Shown here in pieces: positions 19,597-26,850 of a stretch of 64,000 nt of DNA (position 1 is its first letter; each line of letters begins with the position of its first letter). The notes under the pieces are model-generated. The model saw only the letters and a program-made list of their open reading frames with translations, made no database searches and had not been told where the DNA came from. The translations under genes were made by a program, and so were the position numbers. Source of the stretch: Lysobacter sp036697405 (GTDB taxonomy: Bacteria; Pseudomonadota; Gammaproteobacteria; Xanthomonadales; Xanthomonadaceae); contig NZ_JBAHWA010000015.1 of assembly GCF_036697405.1 (NCBI RefSeq), forward strand, positions 1 through 64,000, written 5' to 3'.

Positions 19597-21374
19597 CCGA
19601 CACCGCCGACACCCCGCCGGCTCCGACCGCTGCCGCCAAGGCGCCCATCGGCAGCCTGCGTACCCTGTGGCCGTTCGTGCGCAAGCACCTGGGGTTGTTC
19701 ATCGCCTGGCTGATCGCCCTGGCCGCGTCCAGCACCGCCACCTTGAGCCTGCCGCCGGCGTTCAAGACCATGATCGACCAGGCCTTCAGCCAGGGCGGCG
19801 GCGCGATCGACCAGGCCTTCGTCCTGCTGTTCGGCGTCGCCGTGGCGCTGGCGCTGGCGACCGCGGCGCGCTTCTTCTTCGTCTCGCTGCTGGGCGAGCG
19901 CGTGGTCGCCGACCTGCGCCAGCAGCTGTACACCCACCTGATCGGCCTGGACGCCGGCTTCCACGACCGCAGCCGCAGCGGCGAACTGGTCTCGCGCCTG
20001 ACCGCCGACGCCGAGCTGCTGCGCAGCGTGGTCGGCTCCAGCATGTCGGTCGCGCTGCGCAGCTCGATCACCGTGATCGGCAGCATCACCATGCTGTTCG
20101 TCACCGAGCCGCGCCTGGCCGCATACGCGGTGCTCGGCATTCCGCTGGCGGTGCTGCCCATCGTGGTCGGCAGCCGCCGCCTGCAGAAGATCTCGCGCGC
20201 CAGCCAGGACCGCGTCGCCGACGCCAACACCCTGGCCAGCGAAACCCTGGGTGCGGTGCGCACCGTGCAGGCGCATGCGCGCGAGCCCTACGAGCGCGGC
20301 CGCTTCGACGCCGCGCTCAAGGTCGCGGTGGCGACCGCGCGCAAGCGCATCGGCATCCAGTCGCTGGTCACCGCGGTCGCGATCACCCTGATCTTCGGCG
20401 CGATCACCCTGGTGCTGTGGTCGGGCGCGCACGAAGTCGCGCGCGGCAACATGACCGCCGGCACCCTGGGCCAGTTCATCCTCTACGCCCTGATCGCCGG
20501 CGGCTCGGTAGGCGCCCTGGCCGAGGTCTGGAACGACCTGCAGCGCGCGGCCGGCGGCATGGGCCGGATCAGCGAGCTGCTCAACGAGGACAGCGCGATC
20601 GAGGCGCCCGCGCATCCGGACGCGCTGCCGCAGCCGGTGCGCGGCGAGATCGCCTTCGACGACGTCACCTTCCATTACCCGATGCGCCCGGACCTGCCGG
20701 CGCTGGACGATTTCAACCTGCGCGTGCGGCCGGGCGAAACCGTGGCCCTGGTCGGGCCTTCGGGCGCCGGCAAGAGCACGGTGTTCTCGCTGCTGCTGCG
20801 CTTCCACGATCCGCAGTCCGGCGCGGTCCGCGTAGACGGCATCGATGCGCGCCGGCTCGATCCCTCGGCGCTGCGCGAAACCATCGCCCTGGTGCCGCAG
20901 CAGCCGACCATCTTCGCCGCCAGCGCGCGCGACAACATCCGCTACGGCCGCCTGGAGGCCGACGACGCCGCGGTCGAGGCCGCGGTGCGCGCCGCCCATG
21001 CCGCCGACTTCATCGAGGCCCTGCCCGAGCGCCTGGACACCGAGCTGGGCGAACGCGGCGCGCGCTTGTCCGGCGGCCAGCAGCAGCGCATCGCGATCGC
21101 GCGCGCCCTGCTCAAGGACGCGCCGATCCTGCTGCTGGACGAGGCCACCAGCGCGCTCGATGCGCAGAGCGAACGCGCGGTGCAGCAGGCCCTGGAGACC
21201 CTGATGGAAGGCCGCACCACCCTGGTGATCGCGCATCGCCTGGCGACCGTGCTCAAGGCCGACCGCATCGTGGTCATGGACCGCGGCCGCATCGTCGCCG
21301 AAGGCAGCCACGAACAGTTGCTGGCCCAGGACGGCCTGTACGCGGAACTGGCCAAACTGCAGTTCCTGGACTGA
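19593..21374 (+). CDS. Half-size ABC exporter, fused permease and ATPase (MsbA-related)
   Basis: 593 residues. A six-helix transmembrane domain (about 30-330) is followed by a nucleotide-binding domain with Walker A GPSGAGKST, Q-loop VPQQPTIFA, signature LSGGQQQR, Walker B ILLLDEAT, D-loop SALD and switch His in VIAHRLAT. It should work as a homodimer exporting a lipid, drug or peptide; there is no peptidase domain and no nearby membrane-fusion gene, so a type I secretion role is not supported. It is coupled to yigZ by a 4-nt overlap. Degenerate copies of its last ~130 bp occur downstream inside the surface-protein array, marking old duplication boundaries. Confidence 0.93.
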   Translation: MTDTADTPPAPTAAAKAPIGSLRTLWPFVRKHLGLFIAWLIALAASSTATLSLPPAFKTMIDQAFSQGGGAIDQAFVLLFGVAVALALATAARFFFVSLLGERVVADLRQQLYTHLIGLDAGFHDRSRSGELVSRLTADAELLRSVVGSSMSVALRSSITVIGSITMLFVTEPRLAAYAVLGIPLAVLPIVVGSRRLQKISRASQDRVADANTLASETLGAVRTVQAHAREPYERGRFDAALKVAVATARKRIGIQSLVTAVAITLIFGAITLVLWSGAHEVARGNMTAGTLGQFILYALIAGGSVGALAEVWNDLQRAAGGMGRISELLNEDSAIEAPAHPDALPQPVRGEIAFDDVTFHYPMRPDLPALDDFNLRVRPGETVALVGPSGAGKSTVFSLLLRFHDPQSGAVRVDGIDARRLDPSALRETIALVPQQPTIFAASARDNIRYGRLEADDAAVEAAVRAAHAADFIEALPERLDTELGERGARLSGGQQQRIAIARALLKDAPILLLDEATSALDAQSERAVQQALETLMEGRTTLVIAHRLATVLKADRIVVMDRGRIVAEGSHEQLLAQDGLYAELAKLQFLD

Positions 21375-21398
21375 GCGCGGCCGCCGGCCCGGCCGCGC
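21375..21398. terminator. GC hairpin between the convergent ABC and surface-protein genes
   Basis: GCGCGGCC at 21375-21382 pairs with GGCCGCGC at 21391-21398. There is no T-run, so termination activity is only suggested by its position between two convergent stops. Confidence 0.35.
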
Positions 21399-21419
21399 GC
21401 CCGGCGCGCGGGCCCGGTT

Positions 21420-23600
21420 CTAGTTCACCGTGCAGGTAAAGCTCAGCGTAGTGCTCTGCCCCGCGCCCAAGGTGCCCAGGGCGATGCCCGCCGCACCGGT
21501 CAGATGGCCGATATTGAAGCTGCCGGCGGGCACGCCATCGCCGGCGATGGTCACCGCATTGCCGACCGGGCAAGTGATGCCCGCGCCCGACGCGTCCCGC
21601 ACCACCGCGCCGGTGACCGGCATCAGCCCGTGGTTGGTCACCACCAAGGTGTAGGTGGTGTTGGCGCCCCCCGTCACGGTGTCGCCCGGCAGGTCGCTGG
21701 GTTGGGCCGCGGTGTAGGTATTGCTCTTGGTGATCGACAGGTCCGCGTTCAAGGTATTGCTCAGGACGCAGGTGATTTCGGTGTCGTTGACGTTGGCCGC
21801 CGTCGCCGGCGTGTTGCTGACCGCGGCATTGGTGGAGGCGCTGCTCATCGTCGTGTAGCTGTGGCTGGTGCCCGCCGTGGGCCCGTACACCGTGCCCGAG
21901 GCGCGGTTGGTGCAGGTCATGTTGCCGGTGTAGGCGGCCAGGTTGGTATTCGTGCCGGCGGTTTCGCTCAGGGTCACCGCGCTGCCCAGCGGAATGCTCT
22001 GGAAGCCGGTGGTGCCGCCATGGCCCTGATCGTTGGCGGTGAACGCCGCCGTCGGCGCGGGATTGACGGTCAGGTTGAACAACCCGCCGTCGGTGGTCGG
22101 CACCGTCGCCTTGTTGAGCCGCAGGCGCGGCCGAAGCACGATGGGGTAATCCTCGACCTCGCCGATATTCGCCAGGCCGCTGGGGACGCCGGCGGACGCC
22201 GCATCGCGTGCGATGCGCAGGCGCGCGTAGCTGTTGCCGGCCACGTAGGCGTTGCCGGCCGGAAGGGTCCAGTTGAGGACGGCGCTGGCGGCGCCCGCGA
22301 CGAACGTCGCGCAGGCCTCCTCGGCGGTGTCGTTGCCGAAGCTGCCGCCGCGGTCGAAATCGACCCAGCCGCAGACCTGCCCGCCCAGCGCGGCCGTCGC
22401 CGCCAGCGGCACGGTCAGCGAATAGCTCGTTGCGGTCCCTTCGATCGCGGGCAGCGTGGCGAAGGCGGCCTCGTCGTCCGGGGTGGCGCCGCTCGCATCG
22501 TCCACGCTTGCTGCCACGTTGCCGGCCTGGGTGACCACGGTGATCGAATTGACGACCGTCGCGTTGCTGTCCACCGTCGTTCCCAGCATCTGCGGGTCAG
22601 CGTTGGTCGGTGCGCTCAGGGTGAAGCCGGCGCCGAACACATCGACGGCTGTGCTGGGAGCCGCCAGCGAATCCGCGCTGTAAGCCGGGTTGATCAGATG
22701 CGCAGCGGTGCCGTAGATCGCCGGCGCATCGCCGCCATCGACTGGAATGACCAGGCCGATTGCGGCTGCGGTGGCGCCGCCGCCATTCATGCGAAAGCTG
22801 ATCACAACTTGGCGGTTGGCGCCGCCGTAGGCGGTGGGGTTGAAGCGCAGGAAACCCGTGGCCATCGGTCCCGCCCTGCCAGCGGCGGCACAATTGGCGT
22901 TGGCCGGGCCCGCCAGGGTCAAGGTCTGGCCGTTGGCGCTGAGCGATGCCCGATAAGGTTCGGCGCAATTCACGCGCGACCGCTCGACGACGTTCCAGGC
23001 GCCATCGGCTGTGCTTTGTATGTATTCGAAGCCGGCCTCATAGGGCGAATTACCGGATTGCTCAGCATCGGCCATGACCATGCCTGGAATATCGTAGGGC
23101 TGGCCATTGAGGGTCGCAAAGCAGGTGACGGTGAAGGTCATGACGCCGCCGGCGACATTGATGCCGTTGACCAGTTGATTCGCAGCGCCGACACCGCCGA
23201 CGTTGTAGAGCTCGTCCAGCAAATCGCCCTGCCAGAAGCCTGGACGCCAGGAGAATGAACCCGGCGGAGGCGTGCCCGCCAAGGTGACGTAGTTGCCGAG
23301 AGTGCAAGTGACGACCAGCGGAACACCATTGACCGTCACGCTGGCAATCGACCGATGACCATTGGCCAGGCGGGTAAGCTGCGTGCCATTACCCGTTGTG
23401 GTGCCGCTGGGGTCGCCCCAGGTCAGCCACAGGATCTGGCTGCGATAAGGGCTGCTGCCACCTGTGGCCCAGGCCCCCGCGCGGGCCGGGCCGGGCAGCC
23501 CGGCCATGAGCAAGACCGCGCACGCCAGCCCCAGCGCACGCAACAGCGCTACCAGCGGCCAGCGCACGCGGGCAGACGATGAAAACGTGGAGTTAGGCAT
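21420..23600 (-). CDS. Secreted CshA-type fibrillar adhesin-like protein with GEVED and DUF11 domains (array member A)
   Basis: 726 residues from the ATG at 23600, which has a good AGGGGGAA ribosome site. A signal peptide ends near residue 41 (PARA/GAW). Residues 45-310 resemble the CshA NR2 fibril-head domain (GGSSPYRSQILWLTWGD, SADSLAAP). Residues 360-490 form a GEVED module ending in IGEVEDYPIVL. Residues 490-618 are a prealbumin-like beta domain. Residues 619-726 are a DUF11-type domain ending in LSFTCTVN. There is no LPXTG, PEP-CTERM or membrane anchor, so retention at the surface is not explained. The last ~1,110 bp are nearly identical to those of member C (26851-29229). CshA homologues mediate adhesion and fibril formation; that role here is inferred. 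Confidence 0.85.
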   Translation of the reverse strand: MPNSTFSSSARVRWPLVALLRALGLACAVLLMAGLPGPARAGAWATGGSSPYRSQILWLTWGDPSGTTTGNGTQLTRLANGHRSIASVTVNGVPLVVTCTLGNYVTLAGTPPPGSFSWRPGFWQGDLLDELYNVGGVGAANQLVNGINVAGGVMTFTVTCFATLNGQPYDIPGMVMADAEQSGNSPYEAGFEYIQSTADGAWNVVERSRVNCAEPYRASLSANGQTLTLAGPANANCAAAGRAGPMATGFLRFNPTAYGGANRQVVISFRMNGGGATAAAIGLVIPVDGGDAPAIYGTAAHLINPAYSADSLAAPSTAVDVFGAGFTLSAPTNADPQMLGTTVDSNATVVNSITVVTQAGNVAASVDDASGATPDDEAAFATLPAIEGTATSYSLTVPLAATAALGGQVCGWVDFDRGGSFGNDTAEEACATFVAGAASAVLNWTLPAGNAYVAGNSYARLRIARDAASAGVPSGLANIGEVEDYPIVLRPRLRLNKATVPTTDGGLFNLTVNPAPTAAFTANDQGHGGTTGFQSIPLGSAVTLSETAGTNTNLAAYTGNMTCTNRASGTVYGPTAGTSHSYTTMSSASTNAAVSNTPATAANVNDTEITCVLSNTLNADLSITKSNTYTAAQPSDLPGDTVTGGANTTYTLVVTNHGLMPVTGAVVRDASGAGITCPVGNAVTIAGDGVPAGSFNIGHLTGAAGIALGTLGAGQSTTLSFTCTVN

Positions 23601-23890
23601 TGTTCCCCCTGGTACAACACGACGCTGCGAAGCGCTATCGCCTACATGGCCGCGAACGGCACGTCCCATCCCCTAGGCTGCCGCGCCGGCCCGGCACGCC
23701 GACGGTGTCAGCAGGCTGCGACTCAACGGGCGAACTCGGATCGCAGGCGCGGCGTCAACGCCGATCTAACCCTGGGGCGCCTGCTCCTTAGGTTTAATCT
23801 CCATGCACATCAAAACCCGGACACGCCACGCGCTGTTGCACATGCTGTGAGCGCTCCGGGCATACATTGAGCATGCGAATGACACACCTA
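23601..23890 (-). promoter_or_regulatory. Repeated 5' leader of array member A
   Basis: This ~290-bp region is homologous to 26454-26735 and 29230-29490. Conserved blocks include the dyad GGCGTCAACGCC at 23751-23762 and a GAGCGCCTGCTC-like dyad around 23777-23786 (GGCGCCTGCTCC). A stretch reading TTGAGCATGCGAATG lies at about 23867-23881. It probably holds the promoter and untranslated leader. No exact -10/-35 can be assigned. Confidence 0.6.
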
Positions 23891-23960
23891 TTGCGCCTAA
23901 TGGAGGTAAGCGGGGCGATAGGCGCACCGGCGCAGGCAACCAATGCGCGGCAGCGCGAAT

Positions 23961-24086
23961 GCGACGGTGCTCAGGCTGATCGCATCGTGGTCATGGAGCA
24001 TGTCGATACCGGCCCGAAACGGCAGTACGCGGGAATGCCCTAGCCGCACTTTTCCTGGACGGAGCCGCGGCCATGCACGCGGCTCC
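23961..24086 (+). pseudogene. Degenerate copy of the ABC exporter 3' end
   Basis: 23961-24000 aligns with 21243-21281 of the ABC gene: both carry GCGAC, GTGCTCA and CGCATCGTGGTCATGGA with about 85% identity by eye. Further matches follow (TACGCGG, then TTCCTGGAC at 24052-24060 next to GAG and GCGGCC). The copy is out of frame and short. It lies immediately downstream of member B, exactly where the true ABC end lies relative to member A. A hairpin with arms CGGAGCCGCG/CGCGGCTCCG (24060-24088) follows and may help end member B transcripts. Confidence 0.7.
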
Positions 24087-24115
24087 GTCACTTCGCCGCA
24101 CCATCGGCGCAGCGC

Positions 24116-26095
24116 CTAATTCACCGTGCAGGAAAAACTCAACGTCGTGCTCTGCCCCACGTTCAAAGTACCCAAAGCGATGCCCGCCGCACTGGTCAGC
24201 TGGCCGATGTTGAAGCTGCCCGCAGGCACGCCGTCGCCCGTGATGGTCACCGCATTGCCCGCCGGGCAGGTGATGCCCGCGCCCGGCGCGTCCCGCACCA
24301 CCGCGCCGGTAACCGTGCCCGGCCCGGCATTGGTCACCACCAGGGTGTAGGTGGTGTTGGCGCCCGCCGCCACGGTGTCGCCCGGCAGGTCGCTGGGCTG
24401 CGCCGCTGTGTAGGTATTGCTCTTGGTGATCGTGAGATTGCTGCTCAGGGTATTGGTGATGGTGCAGGCCACGTCGCGGCCGCCGCTCACGATCGAAAGG
24501 CCGGCGAACGGAATCGTCACGCCGTTGCCCGCGAACGTCGCGGCCTGCCCCGTCGCCAGCCCGGTGCAGGCGACGGCGGTGATGGCCCAGCCCGGCGGCG
24601 GCGCTTCGGTGACGGTGGTATTGGCGGTGGTGCTGGCCACGGTCAGCGTCTGTTGCGGCCCCGCCGTGCCGGGCAGACCCGGCGCGGTGGTGACGATCGT
24701 ATGGTCGGCGATCCCGTTGTTGCCGCTGAACGCGAAGCTGCCGGTGTTGCCCGTGGACACCTTGGTCAGGGTCAGGCGGTTGACCACCCATTCCATGGGC
24801 ACGGTCTGCACGGCCAGGTTGAGGCCGGTCGAGCTGGTGATGTTGTCCACCGCGGCATCGCCGTTGTTGACCACATTGTTGTAAACGCCGGCTGTGGTGC
24901 TGACCACATCGACCGCGATCGTACAAGAAGTGGCGGTTCCGCCGGCGACGCCGCCAGGCAGGTTGCCATTGGTGACAGTGAGCGTGCCGCCAGCGGCGAT
25001 TGCGCTGGTGGTGGCTGAGCAACCCGCCGTGCCGCCCACCGCGATGTTCGGCGTTGCGGCGATCGTCACCCCGGCCGGCAGGGTCTCGGTGAAGGCCCAG
25101 CCGGTCTTGGCCTGGTTGTCCTGCGGAGTATTGGTGACGGTGAAGGTCAGGCGCTTGGTCTGGCCGATGTAATCGATCCCGTCCACCGCCTTGGTCAGGG
25201 CGGGGCTGACATCGACGAAGGTGAAATTGTCGAAGGTGAAGTCGTTGCCGGTTCCGCTGCCCTGGAAATCGCGGACCCGCAAGGTGATCGGACTGGTATA
25301 GAGCGCATTGGCGCCGGCGCCGGAAGGAAACAAAGTGGCCGCCCGAATCGGGAATGCTCCGGAGAGGTTGGTTCTTTGCTGGACGGTGATGGTCTGCGGG
25401 TTCAGTCCGGCGGTGCACGGGTTGATGTTGACGCCTGCGGTGCCCAATTGGGTTTCCGTCGCACCGTTCACGGTGTAGAAGCGCAGCAGGGGCGGGACGG
25501 GCTGCCCCGCCTGCCCCGTGCAGTTGTTGCTGGAAACGCCGACCAGCAGGCTCAAGGTCACGAAGCGGCCGGTACCGCCCGGCGGAATGCCGGTCAACGC
25601 GATCGGTGTCGTGTTCTGAATGACGATAGCGCCGACGACGGCCGCCCCGGAGGTAGTCGCGGTGATGGCGAGATTGTTGCGCGCCGTAGTCGATATCGCC
25701 TGCCCCTGATAGACGCCCAGTGCCTGTGGATAGGACTGGGCATAGTTCCAAGGCGATTGGCCGCCGCAGGAAGCGATCGCCGCCGCGGCGTTGGGCGTGC
25801 CCGTGGCCGTGGCCGGCGAGTTCCAAGACGCCACCCAGCCATCGCACAGGGTCAGAAAGCTGGGGTCGGCGGTATAGGTGATGCTGTTCGGCGCCGGGCC
25901 GGTGTAGTTGGTGATCAGGATCGGCGTGCCCGTTGGCGTGGCGTTGCCGTTGTCGAAGGTTTCCTGGTAGAGGATCGTTTGCGCTCGCGTCGGCGCGATC
26001 ATGCCCAGCATCACCAGACCAGCACACAGCAACGGCAGCACTCGCAGGCCGCGGATACGGCCTGGCCGTGGATGGAAGAAAATGGATCCGCGCAT
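24116..26095 (-). CDS. Secreted DUF11-domain protein (array member B)
   Basis: 659 residues from ATG 26095 with an AGGGGGCG ribosome site. A signal peptide ends near residue 38 (APTRA/QTILYQETFDNG). The N-terminal ~250 residues are a beta-rich, Cys-containing domain shared only with member E. About 300-415 is a DUF11-like repeat (ALTKAVDGIDYIGQTKRLTF), 430-550 a prealbumin/SpaA-like module (TVTEAPPPGWAITAVACTG), and 552-659 the common C-terminal DUF11 domain ending CTVN. The 682 bp from 24116 to 24797 are almost identical to 31323-32004 of member E, whereas the rest has diverged. Its upstream region lacks the leader shared by A and C. Likely an extracellular structural or adhesive protein; function unproven. 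Confidence 0.82.
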   Translation of the reverse strand: MRGSIFFHPRPGRIRGLRVLPLLCAGLVMLGMIAPTRAQTILYQETFDNGNATPTGTPILITNYTGPAPNSITYTADPSFLTLCDGWVASWNSPATATGTPNAAAAIASCGGQSPWNYAQSYPQALGVYQGQAISTTARNNLAITATTSGAAVVGAIVIQNTTPIALTGIPPGGTGRFVTLSLLVGVSSNNCTGQAGQPVPPLLRFYTVNGATETQLGTAGVNINPCTAGLNPQTITVQQRTNLSGAFPIRAATLFPSGAGANALYTSPITLRVRDFQGSGTGNDFTFDNFTFVDVSPALTKAVDGIDYIGQTKRLTFTVTNTPQDNQAKTGWAFTETLPAGVTIAATPNIAVGGTAGCSATTSAIAAGGTLTVTNGNLPGGVAGGTATSCTIAVDVVSTTAGVYNNVVNNGDAAVDNITSSTGLNLAVQTVPMEWVVNRLTLTKVSTGNTGSFAFSGNNGIADHTIVTTAPGLPGTAGPQQTLTVASTTANTTVTEAPPPGWAITAVACTGLATGQAATFAGNGVTIPFAGLSIVSGGRDVACTITNTLSSNLTITKSNTYTAAQPSDLPGDTVAAGANTTYTLVVTNAGPGTVTGAVVRDAPGAGITCPAGNAVTITGDGVPAGSFNIGQLTSAAGIALGTLNVGQSTTLSFSCTVN

Positions 26096-26157
26096 GACGC
26101 CCCCTATGGGTCAAGTGCTGTGCCAAGGCAACAGGGAAGGAATTCTCCTGTCGCTAG

Positions 26158-26185
26158 CCATTCCTGCGAACACGGGAATGACGGC
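26158..26185. repeat. Diverged copy of the CGTCATCCCCGCGAA dispersed repeat
   Basis: An imperfect palindrome (CATTCCTGCGAACACGGGAA, then TGACGG) upstream of member B belongs to the same family as the two copies at 50.15 and 50.31 kb. Confidence 0.5.
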
Positions 26186-26348
26186 ATATGTTCAGCGTAG
26201 TCCTAAGTCACAGCTTGGGTGAACGGTATTGCCGCGTCGTTCGGCGCGGTCTACAGCGACAAGACAATGCAGATAGCGGTCAGAGCGGCTACGGTAAAGA
26301 AGCCGCCGCGCCCAGCGGCTGGCCCCGCAGCCCTATGAGGTAGGCCGC

Positions 26349-26453
26349 TCACGCCAGCCCCAGCGCGCACGGCAACGGTTCTAGCGGTCCGCGCAAACGC
26401 ACACCGCTGGCGTCCGCCGCGCGGGCGGACGACAAAAACGCGGATCTAGGCAT
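26349..26453 (-). pseudogene. Remnant of a further array member (signal-peptide end only)
   Basis: An ATG at 26453 with a GGGGGGAA ribosome site opens a 34-codon frame (MPRSAFLSSARAADASGVRL and onward) that stops at 26349. It matches the start of members A and C: the leader, start codon and the SSARAAD...GVRLRG segment are kept, but the hydrophobic core is lost and a stop cuts it short. The rest of the gene is missing. The 26220-26348 stretch beyond it shows no recognisable coding sequence. Confidence 0.7.
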
Positions 26454-26735
26454 TGTTCCCCCCGGTACAACGCGGTATTGCCGGGCGCCGTCGCCTGCGT
26501 GGCCGCGAACGGCCACGCCCCATTCCTCGCCTGCCGCGTCGGCCGGAATGCTGGCGGCGCCAGCAGTCGCGACTCGGCAGGGCCTATTCGGAACGCAGGT
26601 GCGGCGTCAACGCCAAGTGCCCCCTGGAGCGCCTGCTCTAGGCTTAAGTCTCCGTGCACATCAAAAACCGGACACGCCGCACGCTATTGGGCATGCCGTG
26701 AATGCACGTGGCACGTATTGAGCATGCGAATGTCA
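26454..26735 (-). promoter_or_regulatory. Repeated 5' leader in front of the remnant gene
   Basis: This is the orphan copy of the leader found before members A and C. GGCGTCAACGCC lies at 26603-26614, 150 nt before the remnant ATG (the same spacing as in A). GAGCGCCTGCTC follows at 26627-26638, and TTGAGCATGCGAATGTCA sits further upstream. Confidence 0.6.
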
Positions 26736-26780
26736 CGTCGCGTGCGCGCCGGTGCAAATCAATCGATCGGCGTAAATGCA

Positions 26781-26817
26781 ACCGCGCGCACGCCGATCGC
26801 AGCGTGGTCATGGCCTG
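26781..26817 (+). pseudogene. Strongly degraded trace of the ABC exporter 3' end
   Basis: GCAACCG...GCCGATCGCAGCGTGGTCATGG matches, with gaps, the GCGACCG...GCCGACCGCATCGTGGTCATGG stretch of the ABC gene at 21243-21279. It sits just downstream of member C, the equivalent position to the clearer copies near 23.97 and 29.57 kb. Confidence 0.45.
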
Positions 26818-26850
26818 GCTCCGTCCACGTGCCCGCGCGCGGGCCCGGTT

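Noticed and set aside
19593..21374. ABC exporter as dedicated type I secretion transporter for the neighbouring surface proteins
   Set aside because: The surface proteins have Sec signal peptides, no RTX or C-terminal type I signals are seen, and no membrane-fusion gene is present.
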